64,000 nt of DNA, from contig JAGATB010000007.1 of NCBI GenBank assembly GCA_017621495.1, positions 62,001 through 126,000 of the forward strand, in the 5' to 3' direction. Source of the stretch: Clostridia bacterium (GTDB lineage Bacteria > Bacillota > Clostridia > UMGS1810). Position numbers and translations under genes: made by a program. The first letter of the stretch is position 1. Every line of letters begins with the position of its first letter. Of the stretch, positions 27,052 to 35,251 are shown one piece after another. Below the pieces are notes generated by a model, which worked only from the letters and a program-made list of their open reading frames with translations, was not told the DNA's origin and searched no databases.

Positions 27052-28268
27052 TGCGTATACCCCTGCCCACAGAGGCAGTACGCATTATAGACACTCTGAA
27101 GGCGCATGGCTATAAGGCATATGCTGTAGGTGGCTGTGTACGTGACTTCGTCATGGGGCATACACCTGATGACTACGATATAACCACAGATGCCCTCCCC
27201 GAGCAAACTGCAGAGGTTTTCACCGATGCCAAAGTCATAAAAACAGGCATAAAACACGGCACAGTAACCGTAATGCTAAACAGCTTCAAAGCTGAGATTA
27301 CCACATTTCGTATAGACGGTACATACACCGATTCACGTCATCCGGATGAGGTGGTATTCTGCCCCGAATTAAAAGAGGATTTAAAAAGACGGGATTTCAC
27401 CATGAATGCACTGGCGTACAACCATGATGAAGGATTTATGGACTTCTTCGGAGGTATAGATGACATAAACAGTGGCACCATACGCTGTGTGGGCGAAGCC
27501 GAGATTCGCTTCTCCGAGGACGCCCTGCGTATACTCCGTGCTCTGAGATTTGCTTCCGTGCTGGGATTTGATATTGCAGACAGTACTGCCAATGCCATAT
27601 ATACCGGGTATCCCCTACTGGCAAATATATCTGCAGAGAGGATTTTCACAGAGCTAAAAAAGCTCCTGTGCGGTAAAGAGGCATACACAGTTCTTACGAG
27701 ATTCAAAGACGTATTCTGCTTTTTGATTCCGGAGCTTGGGCGCTTAAGCGATGAAGACTACAGGCATACGGCATTTATGGTAAGCAAAGTGCCCGCAGTG
27801 CTTAAAATCAGCGGTCTGTTTTATCACTGCGGAGCTCAAGGTGCACACTCTGCACTGAAGCGTCTTAAATCAGACAACAAGACCACACACGAGGTGTGCA
27901 CCATAATTGAAGCATGCAGCGAAAAATTGTCTGATTGCCGTGTTGATGCACTTAAACTGCTGAATAAATATGACAGTGCACCCATGCTCTATGCGATTGA
28001 CTTAATGCTGTGCGATACAAATCAATCGGATTGCAGGATGCTTACTAACCTAAGACAAGTCATCACGGATATAGTATCACACAATGAATGTTACAAAATA
28101 TCTCAGCTGGCTGTAAACGGCTCGGACCTTATAAATGCCGGCATTACCGACGGCAAGCTCATAGGTAAAATTCTCAATTTCATTTTAAATGAAATTATAG
28201 AGAACCGTGTCTCAAATAACAGAGAGCACCTTTTGAAATTAATACAAAATTCAGACATAAAGCGGTGA
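27048..28268 (+). CDS. cca: CCA tRNA nucleotidyltransferase
   Basis: The 406-residue class II nucleotidyltransferase adds or repairs the 3' CCA of tRNAs. The catalytic head has 'YAVGGCVRDFVMG' and 'DDYDITTDA' (metal-binding Asp residues). The nucleotide-selecting motif 'RRDFTMNALAY' and the neck 'FSEDALRILRALRFASVLGF' follow. No HD domain is obvious in the C-terminal half. Start could be 27048 or 27051, as two ATG codons are adjacent. It is preceded by the DUF4364 gene and followed by the transporter gene after four bases. Confidence 0.93.
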   Translation: MMRIPLPTEAVRIIDTLKAHGYKAYAVGGCVRDFVMGHTPDDYDITTDALPEQTAEVFTDAKVIKTGIKHGTVTVMLNSFKAEITTFRIDGTYTDSRHPDEVVFCPELKEDLKRRDFTMNALAYNHDEGFMDFFGGIDDINSGTIRCVGEAEIRFSEDALRILRALRFASVLGFDIADSTANAIYTGYPLLANISAERIFTELKKLLCGKEAYTVLTRFKDVFCFLIPELGRLSDEDYRHTAFMVSKVPAVLKISGLFYHCGAQGAHSALKRLKSDNKTTHEVCTIIEACSEKLSDCRVDALKLLNKYDSAPMLYAIDLMLCDTNQSDCRMLTNLRQVITDIVSHNECYKISQLAVNGSDLINAGITDGKLIGKILNFILNEIIENRVSNNREHLLKLIQNSDIKR

Positions 28269-28272
28269 TTAA

Positions 28273-29427
28273 ATGAAATTTAAAGACCTAACCAAAAACA
28301 TAAGCATATTTATCCTGGCGGTGCTTATCATAGCAGTATACAAGACCTTTGACAGCATAGGAATAGTATTTGGCTATATAGGGCGGTTCTTCAGACTGCT
28401 GATACCTGTATTTATTGCTTTTGCCATAGCCTTCCTGCTGCACCCCGTGTGCAAGAAGATAGAATCCCTGCTGAGAAAGCTCAAAATAAAATTCCTTGCC
28501 AAACACTGCAGAGGATTTGCAGTAGCTGCAGTTTACCTGATTGCCCTGCTGGCAGTGTCCGGAGTGTTCTCCATACTGCTGCCTATGCTCTTTAAGAGTA
28601 TAACGGACTTCGTACAGCAGCTGCCATCAATTATAGAAAATGCAGGCAAATTTCTGTATTCCTTGGAATTTGGCGGATATAGTGTGAGACCTGTGCTTGA
28701 TAAAATCACCATACAGGAAGTAATGAATAAATTCAACCTCACAGACATCCAGATGTATATGGACAGCCTGGCAGGCTTCTCCAAGGGAATAGTAAATATA
28801 TTTCTGGCAATAATAATATCAGTATATATTTTGCTGGACAGAGGCGGATTTTTAATTACTGCACGGAAGCTTACTGACCTCATCATACCGGAAAAAGGCA
28901 AAGCTATATTTATAAAGTATGTGCAGAGGACCTTCAACATCATGTACAAGTATGTGTACTGTCAGCTTCTGGAGGTATGCATAGTATCTGCCATGGCTTT
29001 TTTGGCACTGATTATACTTAGAGTAAACTACGCCCCCATACTGGCACTGCTTATAGGCGTGGCAAATCTGATACCGTATTTCGGTGCGGTGATAGCCTGT
29101 GCATTTACGGCATTGCTCACGGTATTTACTTCATCTCTGTCAAAGGGTATAGTGGTAGCTATAGTGCTGATAGTGCTTCAGCAGATTGACGCCAACATCA
29201 TACAGCCCAAGCTCGTACGTGATACACTCAAAGTGAAACCATTCTGGGTGCTCTGCGGTGTATCTGTGGGCAGCGGACTCTTCGGCATGATAGGAATACT
29301 GTTGGCTGTGCCGGTGATGGCTCTTATCAAAACTATATTTGAGGATTGTTATGATTACTATCTTTCCTCCAAAAAAGAGAGGGAAAATGACCCCCAAACC
29401 ATAACAAAACCACAAACAGAAGAATAA
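28273..29427 (+). CDS. AI-2E family transporter-like membrane protein
   Basis: The 384-residue protein has about eight membrane helices and the family's layout: an N-terminal hairpin ('ILAVLIIAVYKTF', 'IPVFIAFAIAFLLHPV'), a long amphipathic middle, and the C-terminal core 'ALLIGVANLIPYFGAVIACA' and 'VLIVLQQIDANIIQPKLV'. These are the signature stretches of the family. Members transport diverse small molecules or act as Na+/H+ antiporters, so AI-2 export is not implied. The C-terminus is charged and cytosolic. It is third in the operon with cca. Confidence 0.88.
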   Translation: MKFKDLTKNISIFILAVLIIAVYKTFDSIGIVFGYIGRFFRLLIPVFIAFAIAFLLHPVCKKIESLLRKLKIKFLAKHCRGFAVAAVYLIALLAVSGVFSILLPMLFKSITDFVQQLPSIIENAGKFLYSLEFGGYSVRPVLDKITIQEVMNKFNLTDIQMYMDSLAGFSKGIVNIFLAIIISVYILLDRGGFLITARKLTDLIIPEKGKAIFIKYVQRTFNIMYKYVYCQLLEVCIVSAMAFLALIILRVNYAPILALLIGVANLIPYFGAVIACAFTALLTVFTSSLSKGIVVAIVLIVLQQIDANIIQPKLVRDTLKVKPFWVLCGVSVGSGLFGMIGILLAVPVMALIKTIFEDCYDYYLSSKKERENDPQTITKPQTEE

Positions 29428-29451
29428 TATGAAATTTTTTGAAAAAAAACC

Positions 29452-29480
29452 TTGACAAATGCATACAAAACTGGTATAAT
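29452..29480 (+). promoter_or_regulatory. Perfect-consensus tRNA operon promoter
   Basis: TTGACA at 29452-29457, exactly 17 bases, TATAAT at 29475-29480. It drives the five tRNA genes that start at 29518. Confidence 0.92.
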
Positions 29481-29517
29481 CTTAAAAGTCGGTTGCTTAG
29501 TAAATCGACTTTTATAT

Positions 29518-29592
29518 GCGGGTGTAGTTCAATGGCTAGAATTCCAGCCTTCCAAGCTGGCCGTGTGGGTTCGATTCCCATCACCCGCTCCA
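29518..29592 (+). tRNA. tRNA-Gly (TCC)
   Basis: Cloverleaf of 75 bases with acceptor GCGGGTG/CACCCGC, anticodon loop CTTCCAA (anticodon TCC), the T loop GGTTCGATTCC and encoded CCA. Confidence 0.95.
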
Positions 29593-29606
29593 TATTTTAT
29601 TTATTT

Positions 29607-29683
29607 GCGCCAGTAGCTCAGCTGGATAGAGCATCTGCCTTCTAAGCAGAGGGTCGGGAGTTCGAGTCTCTCCTGGCGCGCCA
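29607..29683 (+). tRNA. tRNA-Arg (TCT)
   Basis: Cloverleaf of 77 bases. The anticodon stem TCTGC/GCAGA encloses CTTCTAA, anticodon TCT. CCA is encoded. Confidence 0.95.
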
Positions 29684-29692
29684 TTTTTGTCT

Positions 29693-29770
29693 GGTGGGTA
29701 TAGTTCAGTTGGTTAGAGCGCCAGATTGTGATTCTGGAGGTCGTCGGTTCGAATCCGACTACCCACCCCA
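29693..29770 (+). tRNA. tRNA-His (GTG)
   Basis: Anticodon stem CCAGA/TCTGG encloses TTGTGAT, anticodon GTG. An extra G is encoded before the acceptor stem and faces the discriminator C, the identity mark of tRNA-His. CCA is encoded. Confidence 0.95.
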
Positions 29771-29780
29771 CAATATATAC

Positions 29781-29858
29781 TGGGCTGTAGCCAAGTCGGT
29801 AAGGCACCAGATTTTGATTCTGGCATTTTCGCTGGTTCGAGTCCAGTCAGCCCAGCCA
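29781..29858 (+). tRNA. tRNA-Gln (TTG)
   Basis: Anticodon stem CCAGA/TCTGG encloses TTTTGAT, anticodon TTG. Acceptor TGGGCTG/CAGCCCA. CCA is encoded. Confidence 0.95.
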
Positions 29859-29896
29859 CCCTTCGGGGTAATGACACAGGACATACAATTATATAA

Positions 29897-29972
29897 GGGC
29901 CATTAGCTCAGTCGGCAGAGCACTTGACTTTTAATCAAGGTGTCCGGAGTTCGAATCTCCGATGGCTCACCA
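29897..29972 (+). tRNA. tRNA-Lys (TTT)
   Basis: Anticodon stem CTTGA/TCAAG encloses CTTTTAA, anticodon TTT. The acceptor has one G-T pair. CCA is encoded. Confidence 0.95.
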
Positions 29973-29977
29973 AAAGA

Positions 29978-30000
29978 GACATCCTTCGGATGTCTTTTTT
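29978..30000 (+). terminator. tRNA operon terminator
   Basis: GACATCC (29978-29984) pairs with GGATGTC (29988-29994), followed by six or more T. Confidence 0.92.
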
Positions 30001-30003
30001 CAG

Positions 30004-30104
30004 TTATATTTGTTCCTTTCGGAACAAGTGATATTTACTTCGCAAGTTATATTGCCCTTCGGGCAGTGGTATTCACCTGTGGTGAGTTTAAGGAACAAAT
30101 ATAA
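30004..30104. repeat. Array of mini-hairpins framed by a 13-base inverted repeat
   Basis: TTATATTTGTTCC at 30004-30016 is perfectly complementary to 30092-30104. Between them lie four short stem-loops: TTGTTCC/GGAACAA (30010-30027), ACTT/AAGT (30037-30047), TGCCC/GGGCA (30053-30065) and TTCACC/GGTGA (30072-30085). They are separated by ATATT-like spacers. No coding frame. It looks like a repetitive extragenic element. Confidence 0.65.
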
Positions 30105-30202
30105 TATTACTTGAACTTTTTTCTATTTTCTAAAAAGTATTGAAAGATTTATCGCATTATGATATAATTTTTATGCATATATTTAGCAAAGGAAGGTTTT
30201 TT

Positions 30203-31696
30203 ATGAAAAAGAAAGTAATTAATTTTATTGTAGTACTGACTTTATTAGCAAACATAACTGTATATGCTGAAATGTCTTTTACTGATGTAAATAAAAACGA
30301 TTGGTATTATGACAGCGTTATGTACGCTTCTGAAAAAGGAATTATCAATGGTATAGGAAACAACCAATTTAACCCACAAGGAATTTTGACTGTTGCAGAG
30401 GCTATCAAATTATCTGCAAGCATACACGCAAATTATAATAATTATGAAGACTTAAAACCCTCTACAGCTTCCACGCATTGGGCAGAGCCTTACTATGATT
30501 ATGCTGTTACAAATGGTATTATAAAGGAAACTGACTTTTCAAAGGCAGATTTTGATAATGCTATAACAAGAAACAGAATGTTTTATATATTCGCTAACAC
30601 TTTACCAGACAAAGAATACCCAGAAATCAACGAAGTACAAAATGCACCAGAACAACCATCAAATGAATATACAAGAAAACTCTTTTGTGCAGGTATCGTA
30701 ATAGGAAATGAAAAAGGCTTTGAAGAAGATAAAAACATAACCAGAGCAGAAACCGCAGAAATAGTTTTAAGAATGACAGCACATTCAAAGAGAAGACTTG
30801 TCTTTGGGGCAGAAGAAACTCCCCCTGTTTATACTCCCGAACAAACCACACCTGTTCAGCCTCAGCAACCAGTAACTCCCCAACAGCCCACTACTCCTGT
30901 CCAACCAGGTCAAGTTCAGACTGCAAAGCCTTACAAGAACATTCCAAATACTAACTGGCAATCAGACCCTACAGGTGGTGTAACTATCCAATCTCATTCT
31001 GGGTATATCAATACCAAGTATGGTAATCATACTTATGGTTGTAAATCTCAAGAAGAGTATGACAAGGTAATGTCAGTAATGGATGAAGCATATAACTATG
31101 CATCTCAAAAAGAAGCCAATAAAACTTATCGTAAGGGTTCTGCCTATAAAACTTATGTTCAGGGCAGTCATTTAAAATTCTATCGTGATGAGGTAGGTAT
31201 GACTAATGATAATGATATCATGAGTATAGGTGTAACAGAAGCTTTTGTAGAAGCAATGGCTGACTACTTGCGTGACACTTACGCCCATCCAAATGGTGCT
31301 GGTACAAATACTGATGCGGATAACAATAATGTATATAAGTATCTTTTTGGTGGTGGCTATTTAGACTGTGATGGTAAAGGTCATTTACACATGCTCTGCT
31401 ACGACTACTTGGGCTTCTCTACGAGAATGATAGGCTCATATAATATAACTCACGCAGCTGCTCAAGTATATGTCAATGGTGAATGGGTATTAGTAGACCA
31501 GAATTCTGGTAAACTTGATGATGTAACTCATTCTCAAATAAAAGAATTAATGTCTGGTATTAAGAATGATGCTTATGAAGATGAATGGGCTAACTGTGAT
31601 AAGATAGTAGCAACTGCAAGTAGTAATCCTCAGAAGTTATCAGATTTAGCAATAAGGGTATCTCCTACTCATGCTCCAAATGATAGAAGTTTATAA
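30203..31696 (+). CDS. SLH and transglutaminase-like surface protein
   Basis: The start is the ATG at 30203 with an AGGAAGG site; an ATG 21 codons upstream has none. The 497-residue protein has a signal peptide (about 1-23) and two to three SLH-like units (about 25-205), a Pro/Gln-rich hinge (about 215-255), then a C-terminal transglutaminase-like domain. Catalytic candidates are Cys in 'GYLDCDGKGH', His in 'NITHAAAQVY' and Asp in 'WVLVDQNSG', the usual Cys-His-Asp order. Codon use is more AT-rich than that of flanking genes, like the 1-12.7 kb region, hinting at separate origin. Confidence 0.8.
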   Translation: MKKKVINFIVVLTLLANITVYAEMSFTDVNKNDWYYDSVMYASEKGIINGIGNNQFNPQGILTVAEAIKLSASIHANYNNYEDLKPSTASTHWAEPYYDYAVTNGIIKETDFSKADFDNAITRNRMFYIFANTLPDKEYPEINEVQNAPEQPSNEYTRKLFCAGIVIGNEKGFEEDKNITRAETAEIVLRMTAHSKRRLVFGAEETPPVYTPEQTTPVQPQQPVTPQQPTTPVQPGQVQTAKPYKNIPNTNWQSDPTGGVTIQSHSGYINTKYGNHTYGCKSQEEYDKVMSVMDEAYNYASQKEANKTYRKGSAYKTYVQGSHLKFYRDEVGMTNDNDIMSIGVTEAFVEAMADYLRDTYAHPNGAGTNTDADNNNVYKYLFGGGYLDCDGKGHLHMLCYDYLGFSTRMIGSYNITHAAAQVYVNGEWVLVDQNSGKLDDVTHSQIKELMSGIKNDAYEDEWANCDKIVATASSNPQKLSDLAIRVSPTHAPNDRSL

Positions 31697-31705
31697 AAAG
31701 ATTAA

Positions 31706-31747
31706 AAGGCATTCTTCCAAGAGCGAACATTTTCAGGAGAATGCCTT
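31706..31747 (+). terminator. Putative terminator after the SLH-transglutaminase gene
   Basis: AAGGCATTCT (31706-31715) pairs with AGAATGCCTT (31738-31747) around a 22-base loop. The T-run after it is weak. Confidence 0.5.
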
Positions 31748-31779
31748 GTAATTTAGGACATAATATGGTGATACATACA

Positions 31780-31814
31780 AGAGACCTCAGCCGGTTGCAC
31801 CGGCTGAGGTCTCT
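31780..31814. terminator. Very stable 15-base-pair hairpin, probable terminator
   Basis: AGAGACCTCAGCCGG (31780-31794) pairs perfectly with 31800-31814 around a five-base loop. TTTC follows on the plus side. It sits within the 3' end of the small minus-strand frame. Confidence 0.65.
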
Positions 31815-32071
31815 TTCTTACTTAACAAGTCGATTGAAGCCAATTCCAAAAGTTGTAGTTTGTTTTTGTACTCTGCACCAGATACAGAAACAGTTTTATA
31901 TTCGTCACCATCTTTATAGTGATAAACAACTTTTGTAATTCTGCGGATTAACTGTTTAAAGCTGTCTGTGTGTCTGTTGCTTTCGTCTACCATAAAACTA
32001 TAAGCTTCGTCCGGGGCATACACACTTGTAATGACAACTCTCTGTAAAATTTGCGTTACAAATATTGACAA
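31787..32071 (-). pseudogene. Small orphan frame, probably a gene fragment
   Basis: This 94-codon minus-strand frame begins only at a TTG without a convincing ribosome site, and an internal ATG ends at 31993. The middle ('AYSFMVDESNRHTDSFKQLIRRITKVVYHYKDGDEYKTVSV') has the composition of real protein. The last codons run into a terminator-like hairpin. It may be the remnant of a gene whose ends were lost. I do not recognise the family. Apart from the two hairpins, the rest of the gap from 31697 to 32141 shows nothing I can name. Confidence 0.3.
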
Positions 32072-32141
32072 AATCCGTATTAAATAGTAATATTAAATCA
32101 GGCAGTAACTCTGCCACTACATAAAGGGAAGGGAAAAGTAT

Positions 32142-34874
32142 ATGAATAATTCAAAGAAAAATTCCAACATCGGGCTTATCATCACCATATGTATATTATC
32201 GGTATTGGTGCTGAGCATAGCCACGCTTACCGTACTGGCAAAGCTTGATATTCTGGAAGTACCTGTAATCAGCCAAGTGGTTGACAGCGGTTCTTCGGAC
32301 AGCGAACCCGATAAAAAGCCGGGCAAAGGCGGTTCATCGAAAAGTGAAAAGCAAAAAAGCGGCTCCTCCGAAACCGAGAAAGAAAAAGTAGTCGGCAGAA
32401 GCGAAGGCTTCCACAATTTCACTGCAGACACAATCGATATCCTTGAAGGCGAAGAAGAGGTAGTAACCTTCTCTGTGGAATACGATGGCAAAGACGACAT
32501 CGGCAGTGAGGAGCTTGCCGTATACGACGAAAACGACAACTTCATAGTATACCTGGAGGATAACGGCAAGAATGGGGACGAAGAAGCTGATGACGGTGTT
32601 TACTCCGGCAGAGAGACCATATCAGCCGACGAAGCCGGCGGTATGAGATACCATGTAAGCTATGACGATGAAGAGAGTGCCGGTATGACGGTTGCCTTCT
32701 ACAGAGAGCTCACGGAGGATGACTTTGACGGATTTTCGGAAGTTATGGACGAAATCTCCGATTTAAGCTTCCGCAGAGCCAAGGACTTCGTAGAAGACAG
32801 CGAATTTATAAAGGAATTCACCATAGACGAGGACTCCAAAACCATACTCTACACCACCGTATATGACATCACAGGTCTGTGGCATGAGGATTTCGATGAT
32901 GATATCAAAGGCAGCGGTGCTGCAGCAGTGCCCGTTTCAAACGGCATTGACTACAATACAGCTATGACAAACTTAGAGCAGATTGAGCTCATACCCGTAG
33001 TAAAGGACAAGGACGTTGCAGTGGTAAGACCATTCAGAAACGACGGCTTCTACTATGATGACTTCCGAGATGCAGGAAATCTCATTGCAAAGGGTATAGG
33101 CGGTGAAGCCGAGATTATAGACAACGGCAGTGCAAACCTGGATATGTTTGAGGATTTGGGGGATTACGACGTAGTTCTCGTTGACAGCCACGGTCTCACA
33201 TCGGGCAGTGACTCATACATAGTTCTGGGCGAGAAATTCAACGCATACAGCTTCTTAAGAGGTGCATACAACGACTACATACCCGACCTTGTATGCGGTA
33301 ACATAGTCTTTACCAACGGATTTAACCTCGCAGTCAACGGTGACTTTATATTAAGGCACACCGACCCGGATGAATTTGAAGGTTCCTTCTGGTATCTGGG
33401 TATATGCAGCGGTATGGCAAACAAATCTCTCAGCGGAGCTCTCCTGGACAGAGGTGCATATGCAGTTATGGGCTTCACAGACAGTGTATATGTACAATAC
33501 TGCAACAAGGTGCTCTTTGAAGCAGTGGTAAACAGTATGCTCCTTAGTGCAGACACCATGGAGGGCGGATTTGACAGTGCAACCAAGGCATACGGCAAAT
33601 CAGACCCGGATAACTCCTCCTGCAAGCTTACAAGCGCAGGAAGCGGAGCATTTAGAATAGCTAAAACAGAGGTAATAGACGCAAGCCGTGAGGTAGTGCT
33701 GGTGCTGGATGTATCGGGAAGTATGAGTGGAGAGCCTTTTGAACAGACCAAAAATGCCTCCAAAAAGTTCGTGGAGACTGCTCTGGAGGAGGATGTGGCA
33801 ATAGGAGTGGTACAATTTGGTTCATCTGCCAAGGTGCTGAGTAACTTCTCTCAAAATGAAGATAAGCTCAAAGACAGCATAGATACCGCCGGTCTCTGGG
33901 GAGGAACCAATACAGAGAGCGGACTTATGGCGGCATCCAATATGCTGAAGGCAGGTCAGGCAGAGAAACGCATCATAGTGCTCATGACAGACGGCGAAGC
34001 CAACGAAGGCAAGGTTGGCGACGAGCTCATAGCATATGCAGACGAGCTCAAGGACGATGGCATATTGATATACACCCTGGGCTTCTTCCACCAGGTGTCC
34101 AATAAAGCAAGTATACAGCAAACCATGGAAAAGATGGCTTCCGAAGGATGTCACTACGAGGTTGAGGATGCCGAGGATTTGGAATTCTTCTTCGGAGATA
34201 TAGCCGATGTAATCACCGGTCAGCGATACATATATATACGAATCGCCTGCCCGGTAGATGTTAAAGTTAAGCATGACGGCAAGACACTCAGTTCCGCCGG
34301 AAACAGCCCCAAAACCCGAACTGACTTCGGTACACTCACCTTTGAGGATATAGAGGACTCCGAGGACAGGGTAAAGATATTAAGGCTCAAAGAGGGTCCG
34401 GACTACGACATAGAGATAGAGGGCACCGGCAAAGGAAAGATGGACTACACCATACAGTTTATGGACTCCGAGGGCGAATACGCAGATAAGAGAGAATTCA
34501 ACAATATAGACATAACCAAACGCACAGAGATTGCCACAGTTGCCAAAACCAAGGGCGACACAGTGCTGAAGGTGGACGAGGACGGCGACGGCAGGTACGA
34601 TATCACTTACAAAGCCGGCCCAAATGAAAGAGGCGAAGAAGTGGATTATACATTTATAATCAAGCTTATCTGCGGCGGCGCAGGTGCACTTATATTCCTC
34701 ATAGTCTTCCTGATAGTGGTTTCTAAAATAAAGAAACGCAAGCGCAATCCCCACCCGGCAAGAGTGCCCGGCACACCCAAAACCGCTTCGGCTCCCCTGC
34801 ACTGTACCAAGTGCGGAGCAAAGCTCGACCCCAAGCTGAACTTCTGTAAAGAATGCGGTAATAAAATTAAATAA
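32142..34874 (+). CDS. Membrane protein with caspase-like domain, vWA domain and zinc ribbon
   Basis: This 910-residue protein has an N-terminal membrane helix (about 10-33) and a low-complexity Ser/Lys/Glu linker. An Ig-like part (about 90-200) follows. A caspase/gingipain-like domain (about 280-480) has His350 in 'VVLVDSHGLTSG' and Cys422 in 'YLGICSGMANKS', each at a strand end as in clan CD peptidases. Next are a vWA domain with a perfect metal site 'LDVSGSMSGEPF' (Asp523) and 'LMTDGEANEG', a beta region, a second membrane helix (about 840-863) and a cytosolic zinc ribbon ('CTKCGAKL', 'CKECGNKIK'). The large middle part is therefore outside. The ribosome site is AAGGGAAGGG. The peptidase assignment is inferred from motif spacing. 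Confidence 0.8.
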   Translation: MNNSKKNSNIGLIITICILSVLVLSIATLTVLAKLDILEVPVISQVVDSGSSDSEPDKKPGKGGSSKSEKQKSGSSETEKEKVVGRSEGFHNFTADTIDILEGEEEVVTFSVEYDGKDDIGSEELAVYDENDNFIVYLEDNGKNGDEEADDGVYSGRETISADEAGGMRYHVSYDDEESAGMTVAFYRELTEDDFDGFSEVMDEISDLSFRRAKDFVEDSEFIKEFTIDEDSKTILYTTVYDITGLWHEDFDDDIKGSGAAAVPVSNGIDYNTAMTNLEQIELIPVVKDKDVAVVRPFRNDGFYYDDFRDAGNLIAKGIGGEAEIIDNGSANLDMFEDLGDYDVVLVDSHGLTSGSDSYIVLGEKFNAYSFLRGAYNDYIPDLVCGNIVFTNGFNLAVNGDFILRHTDPDEFEGSFWYLGICSGMANKSLSGALLDRGAYAVMGFTDSVYVQYCNKVLFEAVVNSMLLSADTMEGGFDSATKAYGKSDPDNSSCKLTSAGSGAFRIAKTEVIDASREVVLVLDVSGSMSGEPFEQTKNASKKFVETALEEDVAIGVVQFGSSAKVLSNFSQNEDKLKDSIDTAGLWGGTNTESGLMAASNMLKAGQAEKRIIVLMTDGEANEGKVGDELIAYADELKDDGILIYTLGFFHQVSNKASIQQTMEKMASEGCHYEVEDAEDLEFFFGDIADVITGQRYIYIRIACPVDVKVKHDGKTLSSAGNSPKTRTDFGTLTFEDIEDSEDRVKILRLKEGPDYDIEIEGTGKGKMDYTIQFMDSEGEYADKREFNNIDITKRTEIATVAKTKGDTVLKVDEDGDGRYDITYKAGPNERGEEVDYTFIIKLICGGAGALIFLIVFLIVVSKIKKRKRNPHPARVPGTPKTASAPLHCTKCGAKLDPKLNFCKECGNKIK

Positions 34875-34920
34875 GCTGTAATAAAATTAAATAAGCTGTA
34901 ATAAAATTAAATAAGCTGTA
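34861..34920. repeat. Three tandem 20-base repeats at a gene end
   Basis: Three exact copies of a 20-base unit (ATAAAATTAAATAAGCTGTA) start inside the last codons of the vWA gene, so its stop codon is repeated downstream. The next bases begin a fourth partial copy that leads into the terminator stem. Confidence 0.95.
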
Positions 34921-34968
34921 ATAAAAGGTCATGACCACTATTTCGGTGTCATGACCTTTATTACAGCA
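34915..34968. terminator. Bidirectional terminator after the vWA/caspase-like gene
   Basis: AAAGGTCATGAC (34924-34935) pairs with GTCATGACCTTT (34948-34959). Pairing extends outward as CTGTAATAA / TTATTACAG with one bulged A, so the tandem repeat unit supplies part of the stem. A- and T-rich flanks make it usable on both strands. Confidence 0.75.
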
Positions 34969-34998
34969 AAAAACTTAATTGATATCTTGGTAAAACAA

Positions 34999-35247
34999 TT
35001 ACTCTTCCAAAGCAGAGCGTATAGCCTTGGCAAGCTGATCGGGGCAAGAGGTGCCCTTATTGCCGCACTGTATACCCTCCAGTATTTCTATGAGCTCCTC
35101 GGCATCTCTGCCTTCGCACAGTCCGGCAACACCTTGGGTATTGCCTGCACAGCCTCCCAAAAACCTCACATTTCTCACCACGTCATTTTCCAAATCAAAG
35201 CTTATCTGCATGGAGCACACTCCCGCGGGATTAAATTTATAATGCAT
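34999..35247 (-). CDS. TSCPD domain protein (TIGR03905-like)
   Basis: The 82-residue protein fits the short stand-alone TSCPD family. It has 'FNPAGVCSMQISFDLENDVV', the Gly/Cys-rich 'FLGGCAGNTQGVAGLCEG' and 'GIQCGNKGTSCPDQLAKAI'. The four conserved Cys suggest metal or nucleotide binding; the domain also occurs at the end of class II ribonucleotide reductases. Function unknown. It follows the lipoprotein gene by four bases and ends the minus-strand run. Confidence 0.88.
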   Translation of the reverse strand: MHYKFNPAGVCSMQISFDLENDVVRNVRFLGGCAGNTQGVAGLCEGRDAEELIEILEGIQCGNKGTSCPDQLAKAIRSALEE

Positions 35248-35251
35248 AATC

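Noticed and set aside
29518-30104. CRISPR array
   Set aside because: The repeated structures are tRNA genes and unequal hairpins, with no constant repeat or spacer length. No CRISPR array or cas gene was seen anywhere in the window.
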